Positions 8,160 to 16,151 of a stretch of 64,000 bases of DNA are shown here, in pieces. Numbering within the stretch: position 1 is the first letter of the stretch; the number at the start of each line of letters is the position of its first letter. The DNA comes from CAVWGP01 sp963754645. GTDB lineage: Bacteria; Pseudomonadota; Alphaproteobacteria; Bin65. Location of the stretch: assembly GCA_963754645.1 (NCBI GenBank), contig CAVWGP010000011.1:434001-498000 (forward strand), in the 5' to 3' direction. The notes under the pieces are model-generated. The model saw nothing but the letters and a program-made list of their open reading frames with translations. It was not told the DNA's origin and searched no databases. The position numbers and the translations under genes are program-made.

Positions 8160-9196
8160 GCGACGGTGTGCCCGCGCACCGTCGCCACCAGATCCGCAAC
8201 ATGGGCCGGCGGCGTCTCCGGCAACACGCCATGGCCGAGATTGAACACAAACGGCAGGCCGGCAATACAATCCAGAATGATACGAATCCGCTGCCGCATC
8301 GCCTCGCCGCCGGCGACCAGCAACACCGGATCGAGATTGCCTTGCACCGGCTTGCGCCGCGCAATTTCAGTCATCGTCGTCGCCATCGCCGCGGTGTCGA
8401 AACCCACGGCATCGGTTCCCGCCTGCACCGCATAGGGAATGGCATATTGCGATGCGCCGCGCGGAAAACCGATGATCGGCGCGCGGTGCCCACGGGTGTG
8501 CAAGGCGGCGCAGATTTTCGCCGTCGGCTCGATCACGTAGCGGTAGAATTCCGGTTCCGCCAGGACCGAAGCCCAACTGTCGAACAACTGCACGCAATTC
8601 GCGCCCGCCGCAAGCTGCGCGCTCAAGTGTTCGACGGTCGCGTTCACCAGCAGATCGATCAGCGCATCGAAAGCCGCGGGATCGCGCCACATCAGGCGCT
8701 TGGGCTCGGCAAAATCCCGGCTGCCATGACCCTCGACGAGATAGCAAGCGACCGTCCAGGGCGCGCCGGCAAAGCCGATCACCGCCTTGTTGCGCGGCAA
8801 AGCCGCGCGCACGGCGCGCACGGTGTCATAGACCGGCGCCAGGCGCTTCGTCATGCCGTCCAAATTGCCCGCCAGGCGCTTGACCGCCTCGGCATCGCGC
8901 ACCGGCTCGAGCACCGGCCCTTCGCCTTCGCGAAACTCGACGCCGGCGCCGAGCCCATGCGGCACCACGAGAATATCGGAAAAAACGATCGCCGCATCGA
9001 GATCGAAGCGCCGGATCGGCTGCAGCGTCGCCTCGACGGCGAGCTCCGGCCGGTAGCAGAAATCGAGAAAGTTTTTCGCCTTGCCGCGCAGCTCGCGATA
9101 TTCCGGCAGATAGCGGCCAGCCTGGCGCATCAGCCAAACCGGCGGTACGGCATGCCGCGTGCCGGTCAGGGCTGCGATGAGTTTCGATTGTTCCAT
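8156..9196 (-). CDS. hemE: Uroporphyrinogen decarboxylase
   Basis: A 346-residue cytosolic enzyme converting uroporphyrinogen III to coproporphyrinogen III. The signature PPVWLMRQAGRYLPEYRELR lies near the N-terminus, followed by FSDILVVPHGLGAGVEF with the catalytic Asp, GFAGAPWTVACYLVEG, and FDSWASVL. The C-terminal FNLGHGVLPETPP is also typical. I chose the ATG giving MEQSKLIAALTG because AAGAG lies just upstream. An upstream in-frame ATG at 9223 has no visible ribosome site. It heads the hemE-hemH-hemJ set and is divergent from ppsR. Confidence 0.96.
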   Translation of the reverse strand: MEQSKLIAALTGTRHAVPPVWLMRQAGRYLPEYRELRGKAKNFLDFCYRPELAVEATLQPIRRFDLDAAIVFSDILVVPHGLGAGVEFREGEGPVLEPVRDAEAVKRLAGNLDGMTKRLAPVYDTVRAVRAALPRNKAVIGFAGAPWTVACYLVEGHGSRDFAEPKRLMWRDPAAFDALIDLLVNATVEHLSAQLAAGANCVQLFDSWASVLAEPEFYRYVIEPTAKICAALHTRGHRAPIIGFPRGASQYAIPYAVQAGTDAVGFDTAAMATTMTEIARRKPVQGNLDPVLLVAGGEAMRQRIRIILDCIAGLPFVFNLGHGVLPETPPAHVADLVATVRGHTVA

Positions 9197-9639
9197 GGGC
9201 TCTTGCGTCTGGCCTCGATGCAATCCGATCGGTACGGCGAACCAACCACTGAATCAAGGATTCCTTTGAAAAATGAATCGCATAGAGGCAGTGGTGGTAG
9301 AAGAGGCTGTGGGACGCGGGAAAACTATGATTTGCACAAATCCTCGTAAGCACCCACGCGGCGATCCTATCCCGAGCGGCATGAGGAAAACTTTGCGCTA
9401 TGACGCCGGCGAGCCGAATGGCGCTGACATTCGGAGAAAACAACCGGCTTGTGGAACATCGGGATGGATCGGCCGGCTGCCGAAGCGGCCGGTCATGCAC
9501 AGGCCTAGGAATTGAATCGCGGGCGGGATAAACGGGTGTCGAATATCGGCGAAGCGTTCGCAGCTTTCGCGGCGCGCGCCGATTTCGTCTTTCGCGGAAA
9601 AGACGCACAGGCTCGAAACCGGCTTATGCACACGGAACC
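9197..9639. promoter_or_regulatory. Divergent promoter region between hemE and ppsR
   Basis: A 443-base intergenic stretch with clearly lower G+C than the flanking genes, holding the promoters for both directions. A dyad GATTTG-CA-CAAATC lies at 9329-9342. No credible coding sequence was seen. The same divergent hemE/ppsR layout is common in alphaproteobacteria. Individual -35/-10 boxes could not be assigned with confidence. Confidence 0.5.
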
Positions 9640-10486
9640 ATGAAGCAGAAGCGGCACATCTACCTGATTTCGGATTCGACCGGCGAAACCGTGCGCAACA
9701 TCGCACGGGCTTGCGCCGTGCAATTCGAGAACATCGAGGTCGTCGAGCATCTGTGGCCGATGGTGCGCAGCGCGCGCGCGCTCGATATCGTCGTCGACGA
9801 TATCGCGACCGGCGAGCCGGGCCTGGTTTTTTATACGCTGGTCAACAAGGATCTCGCGGCGCGCCTGAAGAGCTTCTGCAGCAGCCGCGGCATCGCGCAT
9901 ATTTCGGCGCTCGATCCGTTCATCACGCTGATGGCTCAGCATTTCGGCAGCGCAGGGCCCGCCAAGCCGGGCCGGCAGCACGAAATGGATGCCGAATATT
10001 TCCAGCGCATCGATGCCATTCACTACGTCATGGCGCATGACGACGGCCAGCAGCAGGCGAGCCTGGCCGAGGCCGCCGTCGTCCTCGTCGGCGTCTCGCG
10101 CACCTCGAAAACGCCGACCTGCATCTACCTGGCCAATCGCGGGATCAAGGCGGCGAATGTCCCGCTTGTGCCCGGCATTCCGCTGCCCGAAATCCTGTTC
10201 AGGAATCCGAATATTTTCGTCGTCGGGCTGACCGAGGATCCGGCGCGCTTGGTCGAGATCCGCAAAACCCGGCTTCGCGTTCAGGAGGGCGAGCACGCCG
10301 TCAGCGACTACACGAATTTCGAACGCGTGAAGGAAGAAGTGTCCAATGCGCGGCGCTTGTTCACCAGGCACAATTGGCCCGTCATCGACGTGACGCGCCG
10401 GTCGATCGAGGAAACCGCCGCCGCGATCATGCATCTCTCTGTTGCAGCGCCAGCGCGACGCCGCCGAAAAGGGCGCCAAGGCGTGA
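9640..10486 (+). CDS. ppsR: PpsR-type bifunctional kinase/pyrophosphorylase (frameshifted near its end)
   Basis: DUF299 regulatory protein that phosphorylates and dephosphorylates PEP synthase or pyruvate, phosphate dikinase. Start MKQKRHIYLISDSTGETVRN is diagnostic. The P-loop GVSRTSKTPT and IKAANVPLVPGIPLPEI follow, with VIDVTRRSIEETAAAI near the end. As read, the frame runs on into maf. One extra base in the run of CT repeats near 10434-10440 explains this: without it the protein ends LLLQRQRDAAEKGAKA at the TGA of 10484-10486, 281 residues. That stop overlaps a GTG start for maf (GTGA). The apparent ppsR-maf fusion is therefore probably false. Confidence 0.9.
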
Positions 10487-11091
10487 GCCCGAGCGGCGAG
10501 CGGCTTATTCTGGCTTCGGCGAGCGCGACCCGCGCCGCCCTGCTCCGGCAGGCCGGCATCGCGGCGACGCAGATCGCGGCCGCCGTCGATGAGGACGAGA
10601 TCAAGCGCAAGATGAAAAACGCCGGCGCCGATGCCGGTTCGGTCGCCCTGGCGCTGGCCGAAGCCAAGGCAATGCAAGTCTCGCGCCTGCATCCCCAAGA
10701 CTATGTCCTTGGCGCCGATCAAATGCTGGTCGCGGACGATGCCTGGTTCGACAAGGCCGCCGACCGCGGCGCGGCGCGGGCGCAACTTGCGGCCTTGCGC
10801 GGGCGGAGCCACCGGCTCTTGTCCGCCGCCTGCGTGGTGCGCGGCGGCGCGCGCCTCTGGCAGGCACTGGAAGCGGCGACGCTCGTCATGCGCCCGTTCA
10901 GCGATGGGTTTCTCGAGCACTATCTCGACAGCGCCGGCAACGCCGCCTTGCGCTCGGTCGGCGCCTATCAGCTCGAAGGCCTCGGCGCCCAGCTTTTCGA
11001 GCGCGTCGAGGGCGACTACTTCGTCATCCTTGGCCTGCCGCTGCTGCCGTTGCTGGAATTCCTGCGCCGGCAGGGTATCGTTCCGGCATGA
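10483..11091 (+). CDS. maf: Maf family nucleotide pyrophosphatase
   Basis: A 202-residue Maf/Ham1-type pyrophosphatase that hydrolyses non-canonical or modified nucleoside triphosphates. The segment LILASASATRAALLRQAGI replaces the usual ILASASPRR. VDEDEIKR, ALALAEAKA and the catalytic-site GADQMLV follow, then YLDSAGNAALRSVGAYQLEG. I chose the GTG at 10483, which overlaps the repaired ppsR stop by four bases. The stop overlaps the coaE start (ATGA), so ppsR, maf, coaE and dnaQ form a tight operon. In many relatives aroE lies between maf and coaE; it is absent here. Confidence 0.9.
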   Translation: MSPSGERLILASASATRAALLRQAGIAATQIAAAVDEDEIKRKMKNAGADAGSVALALAEAKAMQVSRLHPQDYVLGADQMLVADDAWFDKAADRGAARAQLAALRGRSHRLLSAACVVRGGARLWQALEAATLVMRPFSDGFLEHYLDSAGNAALRSVGAYQLEGLGAQLFERVEGDYFVILGLPLLPLLEFLRRQGIVPA

Positions 11092-11711
11092 TCGTGCTCG
11101 GACTCACCGGCTCCATCGGCATGGGAAAATCGACGGCGGCGAAATTCCTGCGCCGCCTCGGCGTGCCGGTTTACGACGCCGACGCGGCGGTGCACCGGCT
11201 TTATGCCCGCGGCGGGGCGGCGGTGGCGCCGCTGGCGGCGGCGTTTCCGGCCGCGGTGCGCGATGGCGCGGCCGACCGCGCCGCGCTCAGCCGCATCCTG
11301 TCCGAGGATGCCGGCGCGCTCGGGCGCCTCGAGGCGATCGTGCATCCCTTGGCGCGGCGCGAGCAGGAGCGTTTTCTCCGCGGCATGGCGCTGCGCCGCG
11401 CGCCCATCGTCGTGCTCGATATTCCGCTGCTGTTCGAAACCGGCGGCGAACGGCGCTGCGACGCCGTCATCGTCGTTTCGGCGCCGGCCTATCTGCAGCG
11501 CCAGCGCGTGCTGCCGCGGCCGGGCATGAGCGCGGCAAAACTCGCCTTGATCCTGGCGCGCCAAATGCCCGACGCCGACAAGCGCCGGCGCGCCGATTTC
11601 GTCATCCCCACCAACCAGACCATGCGCGCGACGCTGATCGCCTTGAAACGGGTGCTCGCCCGGCTGCGCGCGGATAAATTCAGGAGCCGCCATGCGCGAA
11701 ATCGTGCTTGA
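11088..11711 (+). CDS. coaE: Dephospho-CoA kinase
   Basis: A 207-residue P-loop kinase performing the last step of CoA synthesis, phosphorylating the 3'-hydroxyl of dephospho-CoA. Walker A GLTGSIGMGKST is at residues 5-16, VYDADAAVHRLY follows, and VVLDIPLLFETGGE carries the catalytic region. The lid and RQ segment (ILARQMPDADKRRRADFVI) are near the C-terminus. It starts inside the maf stop (ATGA) and its last 20 bases overlap dnaQ, showing tight coupling. Confidence 0.95.
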   Translation: MIVLGLTGSIGMGKSTAAKFLRRLGVPVYDADAAVHRLYARGGAAVAPLAAAFPAAVRDGAADRAALSRILSEDAGALGRLEAIVHPLARREQERFLRGMALRRAPIVVLDIPLLFETGGERRCDAVIVVSAPAYLQRQRVLPRPGMSAAKLALILARQMPDADKRRRADFVIPTNQTMRATLIALKRVLARLRADKFRSRHARNRA

Positions 11712-12396
11712 TACCGAGACCACCGGCCTCGATCCCGCCGCCGGCCACCGCATCGTCGAACTCGGCTGCGTCGAGCTGATGAATCACATCCCGACCGGGA
11801 AGAGTTTCCAAAAATATCTCAATCCGCAGCGGGCGAGCGATTCGCGCGCCTTCGAAGTCCATCGCCTGACCGACGAGTTCCTCGGCCGCCAGCCGCTGTT
11901 CGCCGATATCGCCGGCGAATTCGTCGCCTTCATCGGCGACGCCAATCTCGTCATTCACAACGCCGAGTTCGACATGCGCTTCCTCAATGCCGAGCTTGAG
12001 CGGGCGGGCCGCGAGAAACTGTCGATGCTGCGCGTGATCGACACGATCACGGTGGCGCGGCAAAAATATCCCGGCGCGCAAGCCAGTCTCGATGCGCTGT
12101 GCCGGCGCTTCGAGATCGATCTCGATATCCGCAGCGAGCGGCACGGCGCGCTGATCGACGCCGGCTTGCTGGCGCAGGTCTATCTGGAACTTGTCGGCGG
12201 CCGGCAGCCCGGACTCGATTTCGCGGCGGCGACGCTGGCGCGGGGCGGCATCGCCATGCCGCGCGAAGCGCCGGCGCGGCCGGCGCGCCCGCAACGCCGC
12301 GACATTCCCGGCGCCGCGCCGAGCCCCGAAGAGCTGGCGCGGCACGAGAAATTTCTCGACAAGATCAAGGATCCGCTGTGGCGCAAGCTCAATTGA
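11692..12396 (+). CDS. dnaQ: DNA polymerase III epsilon subunit (3'-5' exonuclease)
   Basis: A 234-residue DEDDh proofreading exonuclease of the replicative polymerase. Exo I DTETTGLDP is at residues 7-15 with acidic Asp7/Glu9. Exo II is HNAEFDMRFLN, and Exo III is HGALIDAGLLAQVYLEL with the catalytic His and Asp. The C-terminal tail, rich in Ala/Pro/Arg, is the polymerase-binding part. It is the last gene of the ppsR operon and faces secB. Confidence 0.95.
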   Translation: MREIVLDTETTGLDPAAGHRIVELGCVELMNHIPTGKSFQKYLNPQRASDSRAFEVHRLTDEFLGRQPLFADIAGEFVAFIGDANLVIHNAEFDMRFLNAELERAGREKLSMLRVIDTITVARQKYPGAQASLDALCRRFEIDLDIRSERHGALIDAGLLAQVYLELVGGRQPGLDFAAATLARGGIAMPREAPARPARPQRRDIPGAAPSPEELARHEKFLDKIKDPLWRKLN

Positions 12397-12431
12397 ACGC
12401 GCCGCCGGGCGCGCCGTGCCCGGCCGCGTTC
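12395..12431. terminator. Bidirectional hairpin between dnaQ and secB
   Basis: GAACGCG plus GCCGGGC on the left pair fully with GCCCGGC plus CGCGTTC on the right, with a two-base bulge and a 7-base loop. The stem begins inside the dnaQ stop codon and ends inside the secB stop codon, so it can serve both convergent genes. No strong T-run is present. Confidence 0.65.
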
Positions 12432-12936
12432 AGGCGCGCAAAATTCCGCCCGGCTTGTTGGCCGGCGCCCCGGCCTGCTGCTGAAACAGCGTGACGAAGT
12501 CGATCGGCTGCAACAGGAGCGGCGGGAAACCGCCGTCGCGCGTCGTGTCCGAGATGATCTGGCGGACGAACGGGAACAGCAGGCGCGGGCACTCGATCAA
12601 CAGCACCGGCTGGTGCTGATCCTTGGGAATTTGCGGTCCCAAGGCGAAGACGCCGGCATAGGTCAGCTCGCACACGAACACGTTCTTGCCGCCCGCCTTG
12701 GCGTCGATGTTGGTCGATAGAATGACCTCGTAGTCGCCGCCGCCCATGTTCTTGGCTTCGACATGGACGTTGATGTTGACCTCGGGCTGGGCGTTCATCG
12801 AGGCGAAAATTTCCGGCGCGCCGGGATTTTCGAAGGAGAAATCCTTGATGTACTGGCCCTTGACCATGATCGGCGGCTGTTCGCCACCGGCTTGGGGCGG
12901 ATTGCCGCCATTGCTGGCGCCGACGGGATCGGCCAT
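12430..12936 (-). CDS. secB: Protein-export chaperone SecB
   Basis: A 168-residue cytosolic tetrameric chaperone that keeps preproteins unfolded and delivers them to SecA. Family features are VKGQYIKDFSFENPGAPEIF near residue 25, NINVHVEAKNMGGGDYEVIL, VCELTYAGVFAL, and ECPRLLFPFVRQIISDTTRDGGFPPL. The N-terminal Gly/Asn/Pro-rich lead MADPVGASNGGNPPQAGGEQ is longer than in E. coli, as is normal in alphaproteobacteria. It is convergent with dnaQ, the usual order. Confidence 0.96.
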   Translation of the reverse strand: MADPVGASNGGNPPQAGGEQPPIMVKGQYIKDFSFENPGAPEIFASMNAQPEVNINVHVEAKNMGGGDYEVILSTNIDAKAGGKNVFVCELTYAGVFALGPQIPKDQHQPVLLIECPRLLFPFVRQIISDTTRDGGFPPLLLQPIDFVTLFQQQAGAPANKPGGILRA

Positions 12937-13062
12937 GGGATCGCTCCTTGTATTGAGGAATTTCGAACCCGCTGGCTAGCACGTCTCGCCGGTCCGGGCA
13001 ATGCGGGCCCCGGTTTCTCGGCCATTGAATCGCCTCGGCAAAAGCGCCACATAATGCGCCGC

Positions 13063-13614
13063 ATGTCAGACAATCCATCCCCCGCGATGCACGGCACCAC
13101 GGTCATTTCGGTTCGCCGCAACGGCAAGGTCGTCGTCGCCGCCGACGGCCAGGTCACCTTCGGCCAAACCATCTTGAAGCCGAACGCCAAGAAGGTGCGC
13201 CGCATCGGGCCGGGCGGCAGCGTCATCGCCGGTTTTGCCGGCGCCACCGCCGATGCTTTCGCCCTGTTCGAACGGCTCGAAGCCAAGCTCGAAGCCCATC
13301 CCGGCCAGCTCACCCGCGCCTGCGTCGAGCTCGCCAAGGATTGGCGCACCGACCGCTTCCTGCGCCGGCTCGAGGCCATGATGGCGGTCGCCGATAGCAC
13401 GGTGTCGCTGGTGCTCACCGGCACCGGCGACGTGCTGGAGCCGCCGGATCAGCTCATCGGCATCGGCTCGGGCGGCAATTTCGCCATCGCCGCGGCGCGC
13501 GCGCTGCTCGCCGAAACGCCGCTCGACGCCGAAACCATCGCGCGCAAGGCGCTCAAGATCGCGGCCGATCTCTGCATCTACACCAACGATCAGATCACGC
13601 TGGAAACCCTTTGA
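13063..13614 (+). CDS. hslV: ATP-dependent protease subunit HslV
   Basis: A 183-residue proteasome-like peptidase of the HslUV complex. The catalytic threonine is exposed by removing a short leader ending at MHG, giving TTVISVRRNGKVVVAADGQV. GNAKKVR-type residues (KPNAKKVRRI), GFAGATADAF and GIGSGGNFA (oxyanion and inner-chamber regions) follow. I start at MSDNPSPAMHG (13063); an ATG at 13054 is also in frame. hslU begins 10 bases downstream, so the two are co-transcribed. Confidence 0.96.
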   Translation: MSDNPSPAMHGTTVISVRRNGKVVVAADGQVTFGQTILKPNAKKVRRIGPGGSVIAGFAGATADAFALFERLEAKLEAHPGQLTRACVELAKDWRTDRFLRRLEAMMAVADSTVSLVLTGTGDVLEPPDQLIGIGSGGNFAIAAARALLAETPLDAETIARKALKIAADLCIYTNDQITLETL

Positions 13615-13624
13615 AATTCCGCCC

Positions 13625-14938
13625 ATGACCGAATTCACCCCGCGCGAGATCGTCTCGGAGCTCGATCGCTTCATCGTCGGCCAGAACGACGCGAAGCGCG
13701 CCGTCGCCATCGCGCTGCGCAATCGCTGGCGCCGGCAGCAGATCGAAGGCCCGATGCGCGACGAAGTGCTGCCCAAGAACATCCTGATGATCGGCCCCAC
13801 CGGCTGCGGCAAAACCGAAATCGCCCGCCGCCTCGCCAAGCTCGCCGATGCGCCGTTCCTCAAGGTCGAGGCCACCAAGTTCACCGAGGTCGGCTATGTC
13901 GGCCGCGATGTCGACACCATCCTGCGCGACCTCGTCGAAATTTCCATCGCCATGACCAAGCAGCGCCTGCGCAAGGCGGTGCGCGCCCGCGCCGAGGCGG
14001 CGGCCGAGGAACGCGCGCTCGATGCGCTGGTCGGCCAGGAAGCGCGGCCCGACACGCGCGATGCCTTCCGCAAGAAGCTGCGCGCCGGCGAGCTCGACGG
14101 CAAGGAGATCGAGCTCGACGTGCAGGACGGCGGCGCCGGCGCCATGCCCACCTTCGAGATCCCAGGCATGCCCGGCGCCTCGATGGGCATGCTCAATCTC
14201 AACGACATTCTCGGCAAGGCCTTCGGCGGGCGCACCAAGCGCCGGCGCATGACGGTGGCCGAGAGCCACGACATTCTCATCGCCGAGGAAAGCGACAAGC
14301 TGCTCGATCAGGAGCAGGTCACCGCCGAGGCGATCCGCGGCGCCGAGCAGAACGGCATCGTCTTCATCGACGAGATCGACAAGATCACCGGCCGCTCCGA
14401 GCGCGTCGGCGGCGCCGACGTGTCGCGCGAAGGCGTGCAGCGCGATCTCTTGCCGCTGATCGAAGGCACCACGGTCGCGACCAAGCACGGGCCGGTCAAA
14501 TCCGACCACGTGCTGTTCATCGCCTCGGGCGCGTTTCATTTTTCGAAGCCGGCCGATCTCCTGCCCGAGTTGCAGGGCCGGCTGCCGATCCGCGTCGAGT
14601 TGAAGGCGCTGACGCGCGACGATTTCGTCCGCATCCTCGCCGAGCCCGAGAACAGCCTGGTCAAGCAGTACAAGGCGCTGCTCGCCACCGAAAAGGTGAC
14701 GCTCGATTTCACCGCGGACGGCATCGCCGCCGTGGCCGATACCGCCGCCGGCGTCAACGCCGCGGTCGAGAACATCGGCGCCCGCCGGCTGCACACGGTG
14801 CTGGAAAAAGTGCTGGAAGAAATCAGCTTCACCGCCACCGACCGCTCCGGCGACGCAGTCACGGTCGACGCCGCCTACGTCACGGGCCGTGTCGGCGAGC
14901 TCGCCAAGAACGCGGATTTGAGTAGGTTTATCCTGTAG
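13625..14938 (+). CDS. hslU: ATP-dependent protease ATPase subunit HslU
   Basis: A 437-residue AAA+ unfoldase that feeds substrates to HslV. Walker A GPTGCGKT is at residues 57-64, followed by FLKVEATKFTEVGYVGRDV containing the pore motif GYVG. The intermediate domain spans about residues 105-235, including an unusually Gly/Ala-rich stretch. Walker B is GIVFIDEIDKI, and sensor/arginine motifs lie in ELQGRLPIRVELK and GARRLHTVLE. The end DLSRFIL is the conserved tail inserted into HslV. A degenerate copy of the last 51 coding bases lies just downstream. Confidence 0.97.
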   Translation: MTEFTPREIVSELDRFIVGQNDAKRAVAIALRNRWRRQQIEGPMRDEVLPKNILMIGPTGCGKTEIARRLAKLADAPFLKVEATKFTEVGYVGRDVDTILRDLVEISIAMTKQRLRKAVRARAEAAAEERALDALVGQEARPDTRDAFRKKLRAGELDGKEIELDVQDGGAGAMPTFEIPGMPGASMGMLNLNDILGKAFGGRTKRRRMTVAESHDILIAEESDKLLDQEQVTAEAIRGAEQNGIVFIDEIDKITGRSERVGGADVSREGVQRDLLPLIEGTTVATKHGPVKSDHVLFIASGAFHFSKPADLLPELQGRLPIRVELKALTRDDFVRILAEPENSLVKQYKALLATEKVTLDFTADGIAAVADTAAGVNAAVENIGARRLHTVLEKVLEEISFTATDRSGDAVTVDAAYVTGRVGELAKNADLSRFIL

Positions 14939-14947
14939 GGCGGCCAG

Positions 14948-14999
14948 CGCCGCCTATGTCACGAGCCGAGTCAGCGGAGTTCGCCACGAACGCGGATTT
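14948..14999 (+). repeat. Degenerate duplicate of the hslU 3' end
   Basis: This 52-base stretch aligns with 14869-14919 inside the hslU 3' end with about six mismatches and one extra base. It begins 10 bases after the hslU stop. It has its own drift and no start codon, so it is a non-coding partial tandem copy. The pattern echoes the larger 3'-end copies at 52.7-55.8 kb. Confidence 0.75.
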
Positions 15000-15047
15000 T
15001 GGCCGGTCCAATACCAACGGCCCAAAGAATGGACCGATGCGTGTGCG

Positions 15048-15135
15048 GTAGGGGCGCACCGCCGTGCGCCCTGTTCATGCAGGGCACGAACCGCAATAAC
15101 TGGCAAATCCAGGGCGCACAGCGGTGCGCCCCTAC
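15048..15135. repeat. Palindromic repeat pair (GTAGGGGC family)
   Basis: Two 26-base arms, 15048-15073 and 15110-15135, are reverse complements with one mismatch. Each arm is itself a hairpin built from GGGCGCAC and GTGCGCCC. The outer ends read GTAGGGGC and GCCCCTAC. A related element lies at 33901-33964. It resembles dispersed REP-like palindromes; no associated transposase is nearby. Confidence 0.8.
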
Positions 15136-15235
15136 GCAATAAACTTCGGTCATTGCTTGGGGCTGTCGATCTATTTTGTCGGCAATTCCAAACGATCGTT
15201 GCCGTCGGGCCGGTGCGCAAAGCTCTCGGCGGTTC

Positions 15236-15448
15236 TCACGCAGCGACTTCGATATACTCGACTTGGCCCAGCGGTTGCGGGATCGGCTCGCCGTCTTGGC
15301 GCAGACCGTCGATGTGAAATTCGATGGCCTCCCGAATCGAACGTTCCACGTCCGCCAGCGTTGCGCCTGTTGCAATGCAGCCGGGCAAATCCGGGACATA
15401 GGCGGCATAATTTCCTTCGGCGCGCTCGATCACAACAGCATATCGCAT
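15236..15448 (-). CDS. HicB family antitoxin-like protein, no HicA partner
   Basis: A 70-residue protein matching the partial RNase H-like domain of HicB antitoxins. The sequence MRYAVVIERAEGNYAAYVPD, then LPGCIATGATLADVERSIREAIEFHIDGL is typical. HicB normally neutralises the small mRNA-cleaving toxin HicA encoded next to it. Here there is no room for hicA: only 44 bases separate it from the Smr gene, and downstream lies a repeat. The C-terminal DNA-binding helix of longer HicB forms is also absent. It is an orphan or a stand-alone member. Confidence 0.82.
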   Translation of the reverse strand: MRYAVVIERAEGNYAAYVPDLPGCIATGATLADVERSIREAIEFHIDGLRQDGEPIPQPLGQVEYIEVAA

Positions 15449-15492
15449 GGTCTATCCCGGTTGCTCGATGTGAGCCGGTTTCACAGAGCCGT

Positions 15493-16143
15493 TCATCGCT
15501 TCCGTTTCAGCAGCACATAAAGCGCGCCGGCGCCGCCGTCGTTGGGCGTGGCGTAGCTGAAGGCGAGGACCATGCCGCGCAGCGGGGCTTCGTTGAGCCA
15601 GCGCGGCACGGCTTCGCGCAAAACGCCGACGCTCCAATCGCGCTTCAATCCCTTGCCGGTGACGACGCGCACGCAGCGGCTGCCCGCCGCCTGCTGGCGC
15701 GCGACGAAGCGCAGCAGCGCGGCATGGGCCTTTTCCTGCGTCGCGCCGTGCAGGTCGATCTCGGCCTCGACCGGCATCTTGCCGCGCCGCAATTTCGCCA
15801 GGCTGCGCGCATCGACGCCGCCGGCGGCGCCGTGGCTGAGCGCGGGCTTTTGCGGCGGCGGATTGGGAAAACGCCCGGCTCCCAAGCGCGGCTGCGCGAT
15901 CTGCGCCGGCGGCAGGATCGGCGGCTTGCCGGCATCGGGCGCGCGCACGTCCTTCGATTTCTCGCGCTTGCGCGCCGGATCGGCATGCTTGCGCTGGCGC
16001 GTCTCGGCGAGCGGCGTCACGCGCCGCGTCATGTCGTGCCACAGTTTTTCGCCGTCGTCGCCCGAAATGGGATCGTCGCTCGCGGGCCCGAGCCGCATCC
16101 AGGGCGGGTCGGCATCGAAAGTTGGCGGGCGGCGTTTGGCCAT
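15493..16143 (-). CDS. Smr/MutS2-type domain protein
   Basis: A 216-residue protein with a charged, probably disordered N-terminal half (KRRPPTFDADPPW, many Lys/Arg/Pro) and a C-terminal Smr domain from about residue 130. The domain shows EAEIDLHGATQEKAHAALLRF with the DLHG motif, VVTGKGLKR for TGxG, and LREAVPRWL. Smr domains nick or cleave DNA or RNA; recent family members act on stalled ribosomes. The stop of lutC lies 8 bases upstream. This protein occurs near mltA and tim44 in many alphaproteobacteria. Confidence 0.88.
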   Translation of the reverse strand: MAKRRPPTFDADPPWMRLGPASDDPISGDDGEKLWHDMTRRVTPLAETRQRKHADPARKREKSKDVRAPDAGKPPILPPAQIAQPRLGAGRFPNPPPQKPALSHGAAGGVDARSLAKLRRGKMPVEAEIDLHGATQEKAHAALLRFVARQQAAGSRCVRVVTGKGLKRDWSVGVLREAVPRWLNEAPLRGMVLAFSYATPNDGGAGALYVLLKRKR

Positions 16144-16151
16144 GGCGTGCC

